A DNA stretch of 64,000 nt from Scilla litardierei (GCA_030789695.1 CM061142.1:569275281-569339280); one strand, 5' to 3'. Counted from the first letter of the stretch, positions 21,306-33,757 are shown. Notes: generated by a model from the letters alone, not told the origin. Program-made: numbers and translations.

Positions 21306-21539
21306 GGTAAAACTATAATTCTTGAAATTTTCTATTTTTGAAAATATTTTTTTTCTTATTATGTTTTGGCCCTCCATTTTTTCTGGCACCACAAGGAATT
21401 GTTAGATTGTTTTTTTATTAAAGATGAAACTATGAATTTTTACAATTACTCTTCCTTTTTAAACATAAAAAATTTCTTTATTATGTTTTCACCATCTTTG
21501 TCAAAATTTTCTGCTCCATCATTGTTCGTGGTAAAGCAG

Positions 21540-22054
21540 ACTCGGTGGACCCTTTTTTCCTTGCTGTTGTAGCTGATGTTACGAGGAGGTTGTGGGAACA
21601 TAAAACCCCATTAGGTTGTGTTAGAAAAGAGAAAATATTAAAGAAGGAAAGAATAAGAGGAGCTTGATTAGTTCTCTCCATGTATATTTATCTATCATGC
21701 CTAATTTGTTATAATCACATACTTTAGGCATGTAATTAGGCATGCTTGTATACATCTATCATGCCTAATCACATGCCCAAAATATGACATGTGGATCCTT
21801 TTTCCCTGCTGTTGTAGCTGATGTTATGGGCGAGGTGGCGGGGCCATAAAACCCCATTAGGTTCTGTTAGAAAAGAGAATATTAAAGAAGGAAAGAATAA
21901 GAGGAGCTTGAATAGTTCTCTCCATGTTTTTATTTATATTAAAATAATTACACATGCATTACAAATCTAGATCTAATATGCATGCCATTAGTTAATAAAC
22001 TAAGTAAAGTATGACATGTGATACATCATATTAATCACATGCTTAAATTGTAAC
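21540..22054 (-). mobile_element. 3' LTR region of the outer copia relic, with internal duplication
   Basis: On the - strand this begins TGTTACAATTTAAGC directly after what would be the purine tract TTGAAGGAGG, now at 27875-27884 beyond the younger copia. A block of about 150 bp (GCTGTTGTAGCTGATGTTA to GAGCTTGA(A/T)TAGTTCTCTCC) occurs twice, at about 21541-21680 and 21790-21930. The outer end is not clear. Confidence 0.55.
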
Positions 22055-22330
22055 TATAGGATTTGAGAGAAAAGAAAAGAATTATATTTTTTGGGGATTC
22101 CAGAGAATAGCTGAGATTCGATGATCTAGAGGAGAAGAACTCATCTTTGTATATAGGAGCCGCCACTGCATCCTCCACATTTATAACCGCTCCCGACATT
22201 TCCTTAACCGACCCGTGATTCTCTCAACTGACACGTGAGACTCGATTTGTTAGTTGAGGAAAATCCTCAACTAATCTAATCGGGTCGGGTACCGGGTTAT
22301 ATGGCCATATCAGGCCAAAACCTGCTTACA
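22055..22330 (-). repeat. 3' LTR of nested copia
   Basis: Shares GAGAGAAAAGAAAAGAATTA, CCCGACATTTCC, TTTGTTAGTTGAGGAAAAT and AGGCCAAAACC with 27597-27869. The - strand start is TGTAAGCAGG. Confidence 0.85.
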
Positions 22331-22559
22331 GCTCCCACTTGGCCTGAAATGGCCGAGTGCATTCTGGTCATACTCCCGCTATCCTTGAGATATATTGCAT
22401 GATGTAATTTCTTATACTCTCATTATCTGTGAGATATGCATATTTTATTCACTGAATACAATCATTATTCATGATTGTCTCCTTTCATTATTCATGAAAG
22501 TTTCCTTGACTTAGATATTTCTAAGTCCCATCAAACCAACATGTTTGCTGAATGTACCT

Positions 22560-23960
22560 GCTGGAATACCATTTGTCAAGGGATCAACAATCATATCACT
22601 TGTAGGAATGTACGTCAACATTGATTTCTTTCCTTTCCATTATATCATGCATGCAATGATATTGTATCACAATGTCTTCCTTTGAAACTGTTTGCACCAA
22701 TGTGGATTAAGCTAATGGCTGCTTGATTATCACATTACATCCACCAGTTTGAGATTTAAATCTAATAGGAACCTTCTGATCTGGACCGCATGAGTAGCTG
22801 CCATACTGTAGGCTATATACTCAGCTTCTTGTGTGTATCTCGCTACACAACCCTGTTTCTTGCTACCCAAGAAACAGTTGCACCACCAAAGATGAACACA
22901 TGTCTTACAGTTGTCTTCCTGTTATCTTTGTTTCACCAGAAATTTGCATCGGAGTAACTAAGAACCTTAAGTGAATCTGTTTTATAAACCAATTTATTGT
23001 GCACAGTACCCTTTATATATTTTAAAATTCCCTTAACAGCTTTCCAATGAGTTGGACCAAGATTACTTTGATATCTGCTAACCAGACTAACTGGGTATGC
23101 TAAGTCTGGTCTAGTACACATCATTGCATACATCAAACTTCCAATTGCCTTGAGCATATGGAACATTTAGCAGGTTCTGTCCCTTTTCAGGACATTGTTC
23201 TTTACATAATTGCTTCCCCATAACTAATTGTGTAGGCACCGGATTGGAATTGTATATCCCAAATTTCCTCAATATTGTATGCAAATATCTTTCTTGGTTT
23301 AAACTTAACATTCTAGACTTCTGATCTCTAAGGATCTGTTTCCAAGAACATAGGATGCATCACCTATGTTCTTCATCTCAAATTCACTTCAAAGTATTGA
23401 TTTAATCTTCGTCAACACTTCAATATCATTTCCAGCAAATAGAATATCATCCACTTACAGAGATAATATCGTAAAACTGGTCCCACTTTTCAAGACATAC
23501 ACGCAATTATCCAATTTATTTGCAGCAAAACCAAGTTGGATATTTGAATTGTGAAATTTGAGATACCACTATCTAGATTGTTTTAAACCATACACTGATT
23601 TCTTTAATTTATAAACTGTTTTTCTGTCCCTCAACTTGAAATCCCTTATGTTGATCAATATATATTACTTCCGTAAACTTTCCGTTGAGGAATACAGTCT
23701 TGACATCCATCTAGTAGAGTTCCAAGTCAAGATGCGCAATGATCGCTAAGATTATCCTTATGTATGCAATCTTAGCTACTCGAGATTAAGTCTCCTGATA
23801 ATCAATACATGTTTTTGAGTAAATCCTTTTGCAACTAACTTGGCCTTGAATGTATTAACAGACCCATGAATGCGATATTTCTTTTTAACACACATTTACA
23901 TCATATGGACTTCCTCTCTTCTGGTAAGTCGCATATATCCCGATGTTTCTCTTAATTGAG
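22560..23960 (-). pseudogene. Copia reverse transcriptase and RNase H remnant
   Basis: Blocks at 23111-23311 (LNQERYLHTILRKFGI) and 22933-23166 (GSLMYAMMCTRPDLAYPVSLVSR in part, HWKAVKGILKYIKGT) are the RT C-terminus and connection of copia elements. Further - strand pieces near 22560-22640 resemble the RNase H tail DPLTNGIP. RT motif positions upstream are broken by stops. Confidence 0.75.
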
Positions 23961-24106
23961 TCTAGCTTTTTTCATGGCCTCAAGCTATTGATTTGACTCA
24001 GATAATTTCCTTGCATCTTATAATTCAAGGGATCATCTTGATCATCTATATCCATATTCACTGAGAAACAAGATGATTCACATTAATATAAATAATAATC
24101 ATCCAT

Positions 24107-25289
24107 CTATGCATGTGTTGTTCGGGGTCTTTTGTTGCCACTAAGAGTTCCATGTTGGACAAGTTCAGCTGGTTGATATGCCATAGGTATATTCTCAGTT
24201 ACAGGTTTATCTTCCATAATTGGATGTTGTACGTCATCCATTATGTCCAAGTCATCATTAGGAACATCATCTAAGTCCAACAAAGATGGCACATTTTCTT
24301 GGACTTGTTCCATTTTTTCTAGATTTTCTAGAAAAGTAGCATCTTTACTCTCAATGACTCCTTTATTTTTTTGGAAGCACCTGTATCCTTTAGATTTTTC
24401 AGAATATCCTATGAATATACGTTTTACGATTTTGAGATCTAGCTTATCTCTAAATTGATATGGAATGAGAACATGTGCCACGCAATCCCATTTTCTCAAA
24501 TGACTTAAATTGGATTTGTGTCCATTTCATATCTCATACGGTGATGTCTCGATTGATTTTGTAGGAATTCTGTTCAGAACATAATTTGCAGTCACTATGG
24601 CTTATTCTCAAAAATACTTGGAAAGTCCAGAAAGTGATAACATACATCTCACTGCATTCATTAATGTTCTATTCTTTCTTTCAGCCGTACCATTCTGTTG
24701 CGGCGTATAAGGCATATTTGTGTGCTTTTTTATACCGTATTGGATACATTATTCCTCAAAATCCTTTTGAGTTGAATTTCCCACCTTATCAGTTCTTTAA
24801 CACTTTTATGTTCCTTCCAAGTTTTCTTTCTACTTCTGCCTTGTATCTTTTAAAACTTTTAAAGGCTTCAGACTTTTTGTTTAAAAGATTCACGAAAGTA
24901 TACTTAGAATAATCATCGATAAAGGTTATGAAATATTCCTTATTCCCACGTGTCTTTATGCTCAAGTGCCCACAAACGTAAGAATGAATTAATTCCAACA
25001 ATTCATTGGCCCTTTGACCTTCCAAGAATGCTTTCCTGGTCATCTTCTCAGTTAAGCAATGTTCACATGGTAATGTCCTTACACTTGTCAATTTCGATAA
25101 TAAATTCATTTTGATTAACGAGTCCATGTTATTGTTTCCAGGACGACCTAATCTCATGTGCCAAAGATCATAATTAGACAAGAAACACGAGAAATAGTTC
25201 AAATCATAATCTTCATTTCCAATTTCAGATTTTACAACAGAAAGACAGAATAAATTATGCCCAGACACAAACTTACCTATATCAAACAC
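24107..25289 (-). pseudogene. Copia integrase remnant
   Basis: 24789-25289 carries the pre-integrase/zinc region (LWHMRLGRPG, CEHCLTEKM) and the start of the catalytic core (YFITFIDDYSKYTFV). 24107-24499 carries the C-terminal part (FIGYSEKSKGYRCF, GVIESKDATFLEN). The catalytic middle around 24500-24790 is frameshifted. Confidence 0.78.
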
Positions 25290-25348
25290 TTATTTGTCTT
25301 TCCCAATAGAGACACTATTGTTGTAAAATCTCATTTCAAGACCATTCT

Positions 25349-26477
25349 TCAGCAAAGATAGGAACACCGACCAGATTTTTCCAGCACATCTTTGAGGATC
25401 ATGATGCTGTCCCCAAGATCCAATCTGTATGAACCAATATATTCTACATCCAGATAGGTATTATTTCCCATGTATATCAGTTGGTCTCCTTTCTTGAGTT
25501 TCTGGAAGTCGACAATTCTTTTCTTCGTCTTTGCTATGTATAAGATATCACCCGAGTCAATCCACTCGCCTTCAGCATCAGTTGTTGCAGCGTTGCATTC
25601 AATAACTTCAATGAACTCTCGATTTCCATATCCTCCTTGTTCGGAGCGTTTAGAGTTGCCCTTATTCCTTGCCCGAAGACAGTTGGTTTTGAAGTGACCA
25701 TACTTCCAGTAGATGTAACAAGATTCAAGAGGTCCTTTTTTCCAGCGAGCTGATTGCTGTCCAGATCTATTGAAGGATGGTTTCACAGGTCCAAGACACT
25801 GGTTCCCATGTGCCTTCCGGTATTGAGCAACATTCGCCTCTTTCTCTTATATAAGGTTGGCGTCTGAGCCTTTCCTCCTAGCCAAAAGGTATTGTTCAAT
25901 TACCAACTGAGCTGGCAAGTCAGTGACACGCTTAACAGTTACATTTAGTCAAAGCATAGTGACAGCCATATCAAGCGACATTGGCAAACTAATTATTCAG
26001 AATAGTTGCCACCTGTAGCTTTTCAGGAATTTCAGTTGCGGTAGTGGATAGATCCTTAGTTTTGACAATCATCTTATTCACATGTTCGGTGACATTGTCA
26101 CCTTCCTGTATACGGCATGGATTATACTTATGCAACATGAGTTATATGTTCACATATGAGGTAATGTCATTCTTCTCTTAATTAGACCGTCACATGTCCC
26201 TGGTAGTACTATAGTTTTCGAACACTTTAATTAGGTTATCTTCTATGAACATAAGCATAAGACTTTTAGCCTTTTTATCATTAATTCTTCACTGGTCTAA
26301 CTCTGTCTTATGAGCATTTGTGAGATTTTCAGGAAGAATAGGAGCAGTCGACTCAATGACACTATCTAGATTGTCATGTATAAGTCCGTATTTTATTTTC
26401 TGGCGCCACATACCATAGTTGTAACAGTTTATGTGTTCTATCTTAGCCAGTTGAGACGCAATCAATTTACTTGACAA
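25349..26477 (-). pseudogene. Copia gag and protease remnant
   Basis: The gag N-terminus at 26289-26477 contains NCYNYGMWRQKIKYGLI, typical of copia gag. After several frameshifts, 25349-25786 shows a zinc-knuckle region CYIYWKYGHFKTNC in which the second cysteine of the CX2CX4HX4C pattern is Y, so the knuckle is damaged. Downstream, WIDSGD marks the protease active-site region. Several stops and frame changes separate the blocks. Confidence 0.75.
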
Positions 26478-27596
26478 TTGTCACTGATTAATGAGATAAT
26501 TTGGTTCAGGTACATGCTGCAAAAATAAATGCAGTGAACCGATCAACTAAAATTAAATCTAATAACATACTTAAAAATCAAAATTTAATTTAATGTGAGT
26601 GACCAATTTTATTAGGTTAAACATGACTATAATAATATGGTGACAAAAAAATCTTTATCCTTTTTTAAATTAATGGGTGAACCAAATTATAGTTTAAGTT
26701 GTAAGGGTGCAATCACGCAAATATAATAAATTGCAGGAATAAAAATAAATATGCCAAGAAACCTGATTTGGATGCATGGATCGAGACGCGAAATAAATCT
26801 GACGTGATTTACACGCGGATCGGGACGAAGCACCTCGATGAAACAGGTCGTGGAAACTCGTGCAAAAAGTGCCCAGTCATGGAAAAAACTGCAAGCCCGA
26901 ATGCGTGCAACGTACTTAGTTCTTTGCTTCACAATTTTTTGTTCATCGCCGGAGATGAGGAAAAATTTGTGGGGCCCGTTGCTTTTTGTGATTTGATGGG
27001 TAAAAAGAATTGCTCGGTGACGAAATAAGAAAAGGGGGGCCCCACGATGCCTCACACACGTGCATGGACGTGTGAAGCTCTGAAGCTCTGTTATGCTTTT
27101 CTTTCGCGTGGGAGAAGTGGGGCCTGCCACTTGAAGAAGAAAAAAGAGGGAGGTGGGGGCACACGTCGATTTTTGATCATAGGTGGTGCTGCTAATTTTT
27201 GTTGACCAATTCTCGGGAATGGAGAACGACGGTATGATCAGTCTGCCTCAGCCTGCATGATGGCCTAATCTAAGCTTACACCCTTTTGAGATCATGTGCA
27301 TGGGCGAATTTGGTGGGGGCCCGCAGCCTGCCACGGCACGTGGGAGAGGTTGGGCCTGTCGCCGGAGGTTTGTGGCAAAGACTTGATGCGTGGGAGAGGT
27401 GGGCCCCCCATTGGATGAGGCAAGAACATGCCCTCAGTGTAGGTGAACGGCGTTGTTTTGCGCCTCGGGAAATAAGAGCAGCAACGCCTCGAGAAGAGAG
27501 CCGCTTGTATATAATTCGCCGAAGAAAAATTTCTGACGGCACATGAAGATCGCTGGAGAATGGTGTTTGGATCGAGAAAAGTGGGTCTGATACCAA

Positions 27597-27869
27597 TATA
27601 TGGTCTGAGAGAAAAGAAAAGAATTATATTTTTAGGGGATTCCGGAAAATGGTTGACATTTGATGATCTACATGAGAACTTCTCTATATATATAGAAGCC
27701 AACATCACACTCTCCACCCGTATAACCACCCCCGACATTTCCTCAACCGGTCCGTGTTTCTCTTAACCGACATGTGAGACTCGGTTTGTTAGTTGAGGAA
27801 AATCTTTAACTAATCTAATCGGGTCTGGTACTGGGTAATATGGCCATGTCAGGCCAAAACCCACTTACA
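27597..27869 (-). repeat. 5' LTR of nested copia
   Basis: 273 bp. The - strand start is TGTAAGTGGG. It adjoins the primer-binding site on its left and the GTAAC duplication on its right. Confidence 0.85.
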
Positions 27870-28585
27870 GTAACACCTCCTTCAAGCTGAAGTATATTTA
27901 TCTATCATGCCTATCTTGTTATATAAAGAGAAAAACAAAATCGGATGCACCTTTAGTAAAAATATCTGCTAATCGATTTGATGAAGAGATGTAAGGAATG
28001 CTGATTCAGTTCTTGTCCATGATATCTCGAAGAAGATAACAATCTATTTCAATATGCTGAAGCTTGTTCAAGAAAAATTAAATTACTAGCGATACAGATT
28101 GCATCGTAATTGTAACAAATCATGCGTATGGACCTTTAATCTGAAAATCCAAGCTCTTACAAGATGGGTTTAGTCACATCATCTTGCATGTAGTGTAAGC
28201 CATAACTCGATATTGCTTCAGCAATAAAGTAAGCATGACATAACATCTGCTTCTTGCTCCTTCGAGTAACTACATTTTCTCTTACACAAGAACAGTGGCC
28301 GGTAATGGACTTCATGTCTTTCCGATCACCTATATCGTTTGAATCCAAATGACCTTAATCTTAAGATGCCTATATCTTCTATGCAGCAAACCTTTTCCTG
28401 AACACTTCTTGATGTAAACTAAAATGCATAAAGCAGCTCGCTAGTGAATATCTTTTGACTTGTGCAGAAACTAATTACCACTCCTACACCATGAGCGATG
28501 TTCGGCCTCATCATTGGAAGATAGATGAGTTTACTAACCAATCTACTGAAGTACGCTACACTATTATGTTGCATTTTAGGACCAT

Positions 28586-29113
28586 TGCAGAAAACCAAGC
28601 ACACGAGACTACAAACAATCACACAAGATCAAGAAGAACACCAAGATAAACGTGGTTAGGCTGAAGAATCGTAGCTTACATACACATGTATCAATAGAGA
28701 TCACCATATAAAGAGAAACAAGATTACAAGATGCACATTCATCTCACCAATAATCTCTTCCATTTACCACATACACCTAATATCTGTCCCAGAGTCTCCT
28801 CTCAACCACCTATTAGAGAGGAATCTCAAAAATTTACACCGTATCTAACAATAAGAGATATATATATAGTGACACAATGAATTCCTATTCTAGTATAATT
28901 CTCATATAAGGAAACATATTCTAATATGATTTTTTATAATGTAACCCACACAACTAAATAACCAAAATTCTAAGCCAGTAGAACTTCTATCATGGATCCA
29001 ATTTCTTTACCCGAAAAGGATTTCTGAGTTGAATCCAGCTCTTGAATGTAATCCAAATTCGAACTCTTGTGTGTTTGTATCACAATTCTTAAAACTTTAT
29101 CTTAAAACTGACA
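28586..29113. repeat. LTR-like direct repeat, left
   Basis: Starts TGCAGAAAACC. Shares CTTCTATCATGGATCCAAT and CTCTTGTGTGTTTGT with the right copy. Diverged by roughly a quarter, as judged by eye. Confidence 0.65.
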
Positions 29114-30060
29114 TAAAAAACCATTGGATGCAATACCTGCATATGAAATATAATCATACAACTACACCTTGGCTCGTATCCAACGAGCCACACAAAGTCG
29201 GAGTTATACTGTTCTTGTCTTTCCACTTCATAAGCAAATCCACATATACACCATACTTTACCTCCTAGAAACATTCTATACGTTCATCATAATCTCCAAC
29301 CGAGCACTCATGATTGCTCTCATATCAAAGCCTTGACAATTATGATCACTACATCATACTACATATCAGTCAAAACTGAGCACTTATGATGCTCTGCTGT
29401 TACGTCCCTGACAATCACAATTATTTACATGGATCTCCAATTAAGCATTCATGATGCTCACATGACAAGTCTTGGACGCTTGCGATCACTACACTATGCT
29501 ATATTTGGATTCAATCACCATGTCTAACAACCACGATATACCTATTGACGTATAAATCATGTGCCACACCATGCCTTGAAGCACACCTGTATTCAAATCA
29601 TGGGGCTACATCACCTTACCATTACCATCAAAACCACCATTGACCTTTTGATATCGAACCTGCATCTGATTTCCTTGTACTAGTTGATCCTACAATTGAC
29701 CTTTGGTACCTGCTCCAAACAATGACATTCGCCTAATCTGCATCAACCATTGCATCCGAAGTATTGAAAAATATAGGGTTCAACATCTGGATCGCCTAAA
29801 TCGGCCCTGGACATCCAATTTGCAATCAATCTTGATTGTTAGATAAACAATCTTTTTTCTCTTCACGTTATTGTTCTCGGCACTGAGCGGTACTGCAGCT
29901 TCAATAACCACAACTTTTTTAGCGTTTTCCTTTTTCTTCTTCTTCGATCTCGTGGTGCAAACGATCTTCACATGATCTCCTTCATTCATCTTGCAAACTC
30001 AACCACGATCGAACATAGTGAGGCTACCAACTACCAATTATTTGGGGTTTTAAAGATCAT

Positions 30061-30605
30061 TGTAGGAAATCATACACTTAAGAAAACGAACAGTGATCAA
30101 TACGAACATCAAGCTATACGTGGTTCGGTCGATCAATCTTAGCTTACATTCATACGGCACCAATAAAGAACCTCACCATGCAAAGAGAAACAGGATTACA
30201 ATATGCACAATTATCTCACCAATAATCACTCATATCTTATATACATACCCAATCTCTATCCCTAAATCTCATCTAAACCAATTATAAGAGAGAGAACTCC
30301 CAAAAGACCTCTTATCTAATAATAAGATATACATACATACATAATGTTTCAAGAAATTCTTATTTAAGTATAACTTTTATACAAGAAAACATATTTTAGT
30401 ACAAATCTTTTTATTTATAGCCCACAACTAAATAACCAAAGCCTTAGGCTAATAAAACTTCTATCATGGATCCAATTCCTTTATCCAAAAGGAATTCTAA
30501 CCTGAATCCAACTTTTGAATCAAATTCAAATTCAAACTCTTGTGTGTTTGTGCCACAATTCTTAGCACATTCAACTATTTTCCTAACTCATTCCGTAATC
30601 CTACA
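30061..30605. repeat. LTR-like direct repeat, right
   Basis: Starts TGTAGGAAATC and ends near CCTACA. Partner of 28586-29113. Confidence 0.65.
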
Positions 30606-30988
30606 TAAAAGTACTTGATTTGAACACGAGCAACCTTGTCTCCTGCAGCAACAAGGCAGATTTTTGTTGGGAAAGAACCTTTTCACGGACAATGAGCGAT
30701 ATTAATTCCAAGAAAATAACTGAGTCATTTCATATTATTGGTCACAAAATGCTCCTTGAGATGTTCTTTGGTTTTTCATTATCCCTTAAACAACGCTCTT
30801 ATTGAGAAGAATATCATCTACTGCAAGAATTACTGACTAACAGAAGAACAATGAATAAAAACAAAGTGATCGGCATAATACCTTTTGAAGCCTGTCCTAT
30901 AATTATCTTGCTTAATTTATCAAACCATGCACGGGGTTCTGTTTGACACCATGTAAAGCCTTCTTGAGCATGTAGGCAACATTGTCCC

Positions 30989-31324
30989 TGACGCGATCGT
31001 AAACCAGGGTAATTTTGTAATTTTGGGCTTCAAGGGTATTTTTATAATTTATGTTATTTTGGAAAAATCAGCCATTAGCCATTATAAATAGATGACGGTA
31101 AGGGTTAGAGATTTTATGCTGAAATTTTGTGAGGAACTTGTTAGCGGTTGATTTGATCACTATTTTGTGGAGAGTGTGGCCGTCCTCTTGAATTGGTGGC
31201 TTGGAAGAGCGGTCCACCTCTCGAACGTGGCCAACTATCCTTGTTTTCATCTCTTCTCTAATAAAAATCATTTTTACTTTCCAAAATCCTGTATTTTCTT
31301 CATAAACACTAGAGAATCCTATCA
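30989..31324. mobile_element. Solo LTR inside the outer copia RT
   Basis: 336 bp from TGACGCGATCG to AATCCTATCA, flanked by GTCCC (30984-30988) and GTCTC (31325-31329), an imperfect 5-bp duplication. Same family as the solo LTR at 9015-9322. Confidence 0.72.
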
Positions 31325-32339
31325 GTCTCCTTAAGGTTGCTCTATATACACCTTAAAATCTCCATATAGAAATGCATTCACATCAAGTTACAACATCTGT
31401 CACTGCTAATTATAGCAATCGAGAAAATGTAAATGGAATTTAGTCTGTCTACTGGAGAGGTAGTCCCTTGGTTGTCCACTATATATGTCTATGGATAGTC
31501 TTGAACCACCTTTCAAGCTCTATATCTACCAACTAAACCATTTGCACGATATTTAATAGTAAAGATCCATCGACAGACCATGACAACTTGTTCATATGAA
31601 ACATGCACCAAGTCCTATGTTTCTCGAGAAAGTAAGACATTCATTTCATCATCCATGGATTGGTTTCAGGTTGAGTACTTTATTATCTCTTGGTAATTCT
31701 TAGGAATAGAAATAGACGAAAGTGAAAGTGCAAATTGTTAGAAAGAAATTAGGTTATCATACGCGACAAAATTAAAATTAGAATGAACTCTTGTAGATTG
31801 TTGACCCTTTTATTGTGCAAAAGGATCTTCTAGAGCAGAGATGATTGGAGCTGATGGAATCCCAGATGATGATTGTGCATGATTTGTAGTAGAAGATGTA
31901 GGATTGATTGATGTTGAGGTATGTTGCACTGCATTTGGATGCCTGCTGTAAACCAAACCTGGAGTGGTTTTGAGGCCAGCTAATTCCTGTAGTGGACATT
32001 GCACATGTTGGGGAGGAGGTACACACTGAGGTATTGATGTGAATTTAAATGAAACATGGCAAACTTTGATGCAAATATTATGCGCTACAACGAGTATCAT
32101 GGTTGAAGGTTTCGGTTGATACACCTGGATATCGGCCATTTCGTTTCGGTCCCGGGGGGTAACGAGACCGAAACTTGGGGGTTGTTCTGGTCTTGGCCGG
32201 AACGTTACTGTTTCGGCCGAAACTAATTAAAAGAAGAAGAAAAGAGAGGAGGAAGAGAGAACATCAAAACATGAAGGGAAAAATGAAAAAAGTTCTACAA
32301 CTACATAAAAAAAGAAAAAAAGAAGGAAAAAAAGAAGAA

Positions 32340-32343
<4 letters not shown>

Positions 32344-32371
<28 letters not shown>
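32344..32371 (+). repeat. (GA)n microsatellite
   Basis: Fourteen uninterrupted GA/AG units within a purine-rich stretch at 32226-32372. The Lys/Arg/Glu-rich open frame across it is an artefact of this composition. Confidence 0.9.
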
Positions 32372-32376
<5 letters not shown>

Positions 32377-32475
32377 CTTACCTCCCGGCTCCCGCCTCCC
32401 GCTTCCCCGAAAAAGAAGATCCCACCACCTCGAAAGATGAAGAGGAGTTAGGTCACAAGAGTATTAAGTAATTAG

Positions 32476-32612
32476 GGATGTTGCTCATATTACACATTTT
32501 GCTAAACATTTTGCATTTATTTACAAGTTTGCCATTGGCTTTACAATTTTAATGTCAAACTTGTAGATAAATGCAATATGTTTAGAAAAATGTGTATGTG
32601 ACTAGCAGCACC
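32476..32612. mobile_element. Foldback MITE, copy 2
   Basis: The left arm (ACACATTTTGCTAAACATTT, ATTTACAAGTTTGCCAT) is inverted in the right arm (ATGTCAAACTTGTAGATAAA, TGTTTAGAAAAATGTGT) around a loop of about 15 bases. It is related to 19990-20107. The first 30 bases of another copy end at 35355, where a Helitron begins. Confidence 0.72.
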
Positions 32613-32975
32613 ACTAGTGTATATTGAAAGTGAAATTAATGTTTACAAGTTTGTCATTGTATAAGCAAAATATGTTTAGCAAAATATGCATTTCTAATTT
32701 TGATAGTATTAAATAAATATGTAAATACATATTATTATACAAACTTGATAGTATTTGATAGTATTTGTTTAATACTTTAGTTAAGTATTTGATACTTTAG
32801 TATTTGATAGTAGTAGATAGTATTTGATATGTATTTAAATGTTTAAAACTACCGATACAGACGAAACGAAACTCAGTTCTGAAACCGTCGAAACGGTCGA
32901 TATCGATACCGAAACCCAAATTTTCGGAAGACCGATACTGAGACCGAAACTGAGACCTAAAACCTTGGCGAGTAT

Positions 32976-33264
32976 GACTTCCAAAAGTCAAATGACCAAG
33001 GGGCAGAAAAAAGGGTCATATATTATCTAGGTATTCTTTTACCTGTTGCATGGGAATCACCTTCCCATCCATATGGATGTGTCTGCGGCCACCTCACTGT
33101 AACCATCCGAGTCAAATATGATGCAGTGTGTCTTAGTGTGTCCTCGTCGACAGGGCATTTATTGAATTTTCATGTAGAGATGTTAGCCTTTATATAATGA
33201 AACTCAAAGTACTTGCCTCTGTCACTACGTGTCGGTGTCTTTTGATTCTCTCTAGCCCAATATT
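32976..33264. other. Intron DNA, possibly further outer-copia sequence
   Basis: No domain could be read with confidence. Confidence 0.35.
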
Positions 33265-33757
33265 AGGGGCGTAAACAGGTTGGACTCATATCGGATTCGT
33301 GTAAAATCTGAACCCAAACCCGATAAGAAATTTGGATTTGGACTAGGGTTCATATTGGCATCCCTTATTTTTATTGGGTTTGGGTCGGATGCGGGGTTGA
33401 ACTAAACTTGTATAAAAAACAAATAGAAATTCTTTTTTAATGATAGTTTCTTTTTTATTACATGAAATTGATAAAGTTTTTATTGTCGTCTCATCAAATC
33501 ATCTAAGTTTTTTCCCTAAACTTTATCACCAAGATTTATAAAAATTTCTAATAATAAGCGTTATTTTCATAAGCTTCTTTCTAGTTTGGGCTAACTAGCG
33601 GGTTATTGGGGTTGTTATCGGCTTTTTGAATTTGACAAGGTCATACCAGAACCCAACGCGATAAGAACTCGGGTTAAAAATTCTAGATCAGAACTCAAAA
33701 AATGCCAGAACAGTTGGATTAGGTTTTGAGGTTATCCAGTACTATTTACAAGTCCTA
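33265..33757. mobile_element. hAT MITE, 493 bp, decayed
   Basis: The left end TAGGGGCGTAAACAGG and the inverted right end (from CTATTTACAAGTCCTA) match the TAGGGGTGGCAAA type seen at 11117. The target duplication is CCCAATAT / CCTACTAT (6 of 8 bases). GGGTT(C/T)GGG and AACCC repeats lie near both ends. Confidence 0.65.

Larger units (their letters stand above)
7898..21392 (+). mobile_element. Old hAT transposon relic (TTF/MYM-type), enclosing younger insertions
   Basis: The left end reads CAGAGCCAGGCGGGGGGC. The right end, TTGGCCCTCC followed by CTGGCACC, is a degenerate inverted match. Such ends are typical of hAT elements whose transposase has a TTF-type zinc finger. The hAT dimerisation domain near 8900-9565 lies inside on the + strand. 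A solo LTR and an 11.7-kb hAT element interrupt it. No clear 8-bp target duplication remains. The left part of the transposase is gone or unreadable. Confidence 0.55.
22055..27869 (-). mobile_element. Complete Ty1/copia element nested in an older copia element
   Basis: 5,815 bp, flanked by an exact target duplication GTAAC (22050-22054 and 27870-27874). The LTRs are at 22055-22330 and 27597-27869 (about 275 bp, clearly diverged). A primer site complementary to initiator tRNA-Met (CTGATACCA on the + strand, about 27587-27595) adjoins the right LTR, and a purine-rich tract (AAGTGGGAGC on the - strand) adjoins the left LTR. Between them lie gag, protease, integrase, RT and RNase H remnants in the copia order. 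It landed six bases inside the LTR of the older element. It is degraded and not autonomous now. Confidence 0.87.
28586..30605. mobile_element. Non-autonomous LTR element in the outer copia RT
   Basis: Two direct repeats of about 530-545 bp (28586-29113 and 30061-30605) enclose 947 bp without any pol or gag domain. The copia RT sequence continues on both sides, which fixes this as an insertion. The interior has three loose units of about 85 bp around GAGCACT(C/T)ATGATG and CTTGACAATTATGATCAC near 29300-29510. Orientation, primer site and target duplication are unclear. The size fits a small LARD or TRIM. Confidence 0.65.
27875..32089 (-). pseudogene. Pol remnant of the outer copia element, interrupted twice
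   Basis: Read on the - strand from high to low coordinates. 31810-32089 is an integrase-to-RT linker (GLKTTPGLVYSRHPN). 31325-31420 is RT (QLDV, AFLYGDFKVYIEQP). After the solo LTR, 30620-30988 shows RT pieces resembling PRAWFDKLSK and VIFLGINIA. After the LTR-flanked element, 28419-28575 has LVSKLIYLPMMRPNIAHGV, 28157-28348 has a RNase H piece (NVVTRRSKKQM), and 27890-28120 has HIEIDCYLLRD and RLADIFTKG. Many stops and frameshifts are present. The left LTR is not visible beyond 32098, so the element is also truncated. Confidence 0.75.
32098..32967. mobile_element. Short hAT element, 870 bp, related to the 11.7-kb one
   Basis: Ends are CATGGTTGAAGGTTTCGG and, inverted, CAAGGTTTTAGGTCTCAG. 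The target duplication is ACGAGTAT / GCGAGTAT (32090-32097 and 32968-32975). The ends carry CGAAAC and GGTTTCGG repeats like the BED-hAT. It holds a GA microsatellite and a foldback MITE. No transposase. Confidence 0.75.

Noticed and set aside
29780..29989. Basic 69-codon - strand frame in the LTR-flanked element
   Set aside because: I first considered a captured ubiquitin-like or SUMO fragment, but no diagnostic residues fit.
32175..32471. Lys/Arg/Glu-rich 98-codon frame
   Set aside because: It is the translation of a purine-rich tract and (GA)n microsatellite inside a hAT element.
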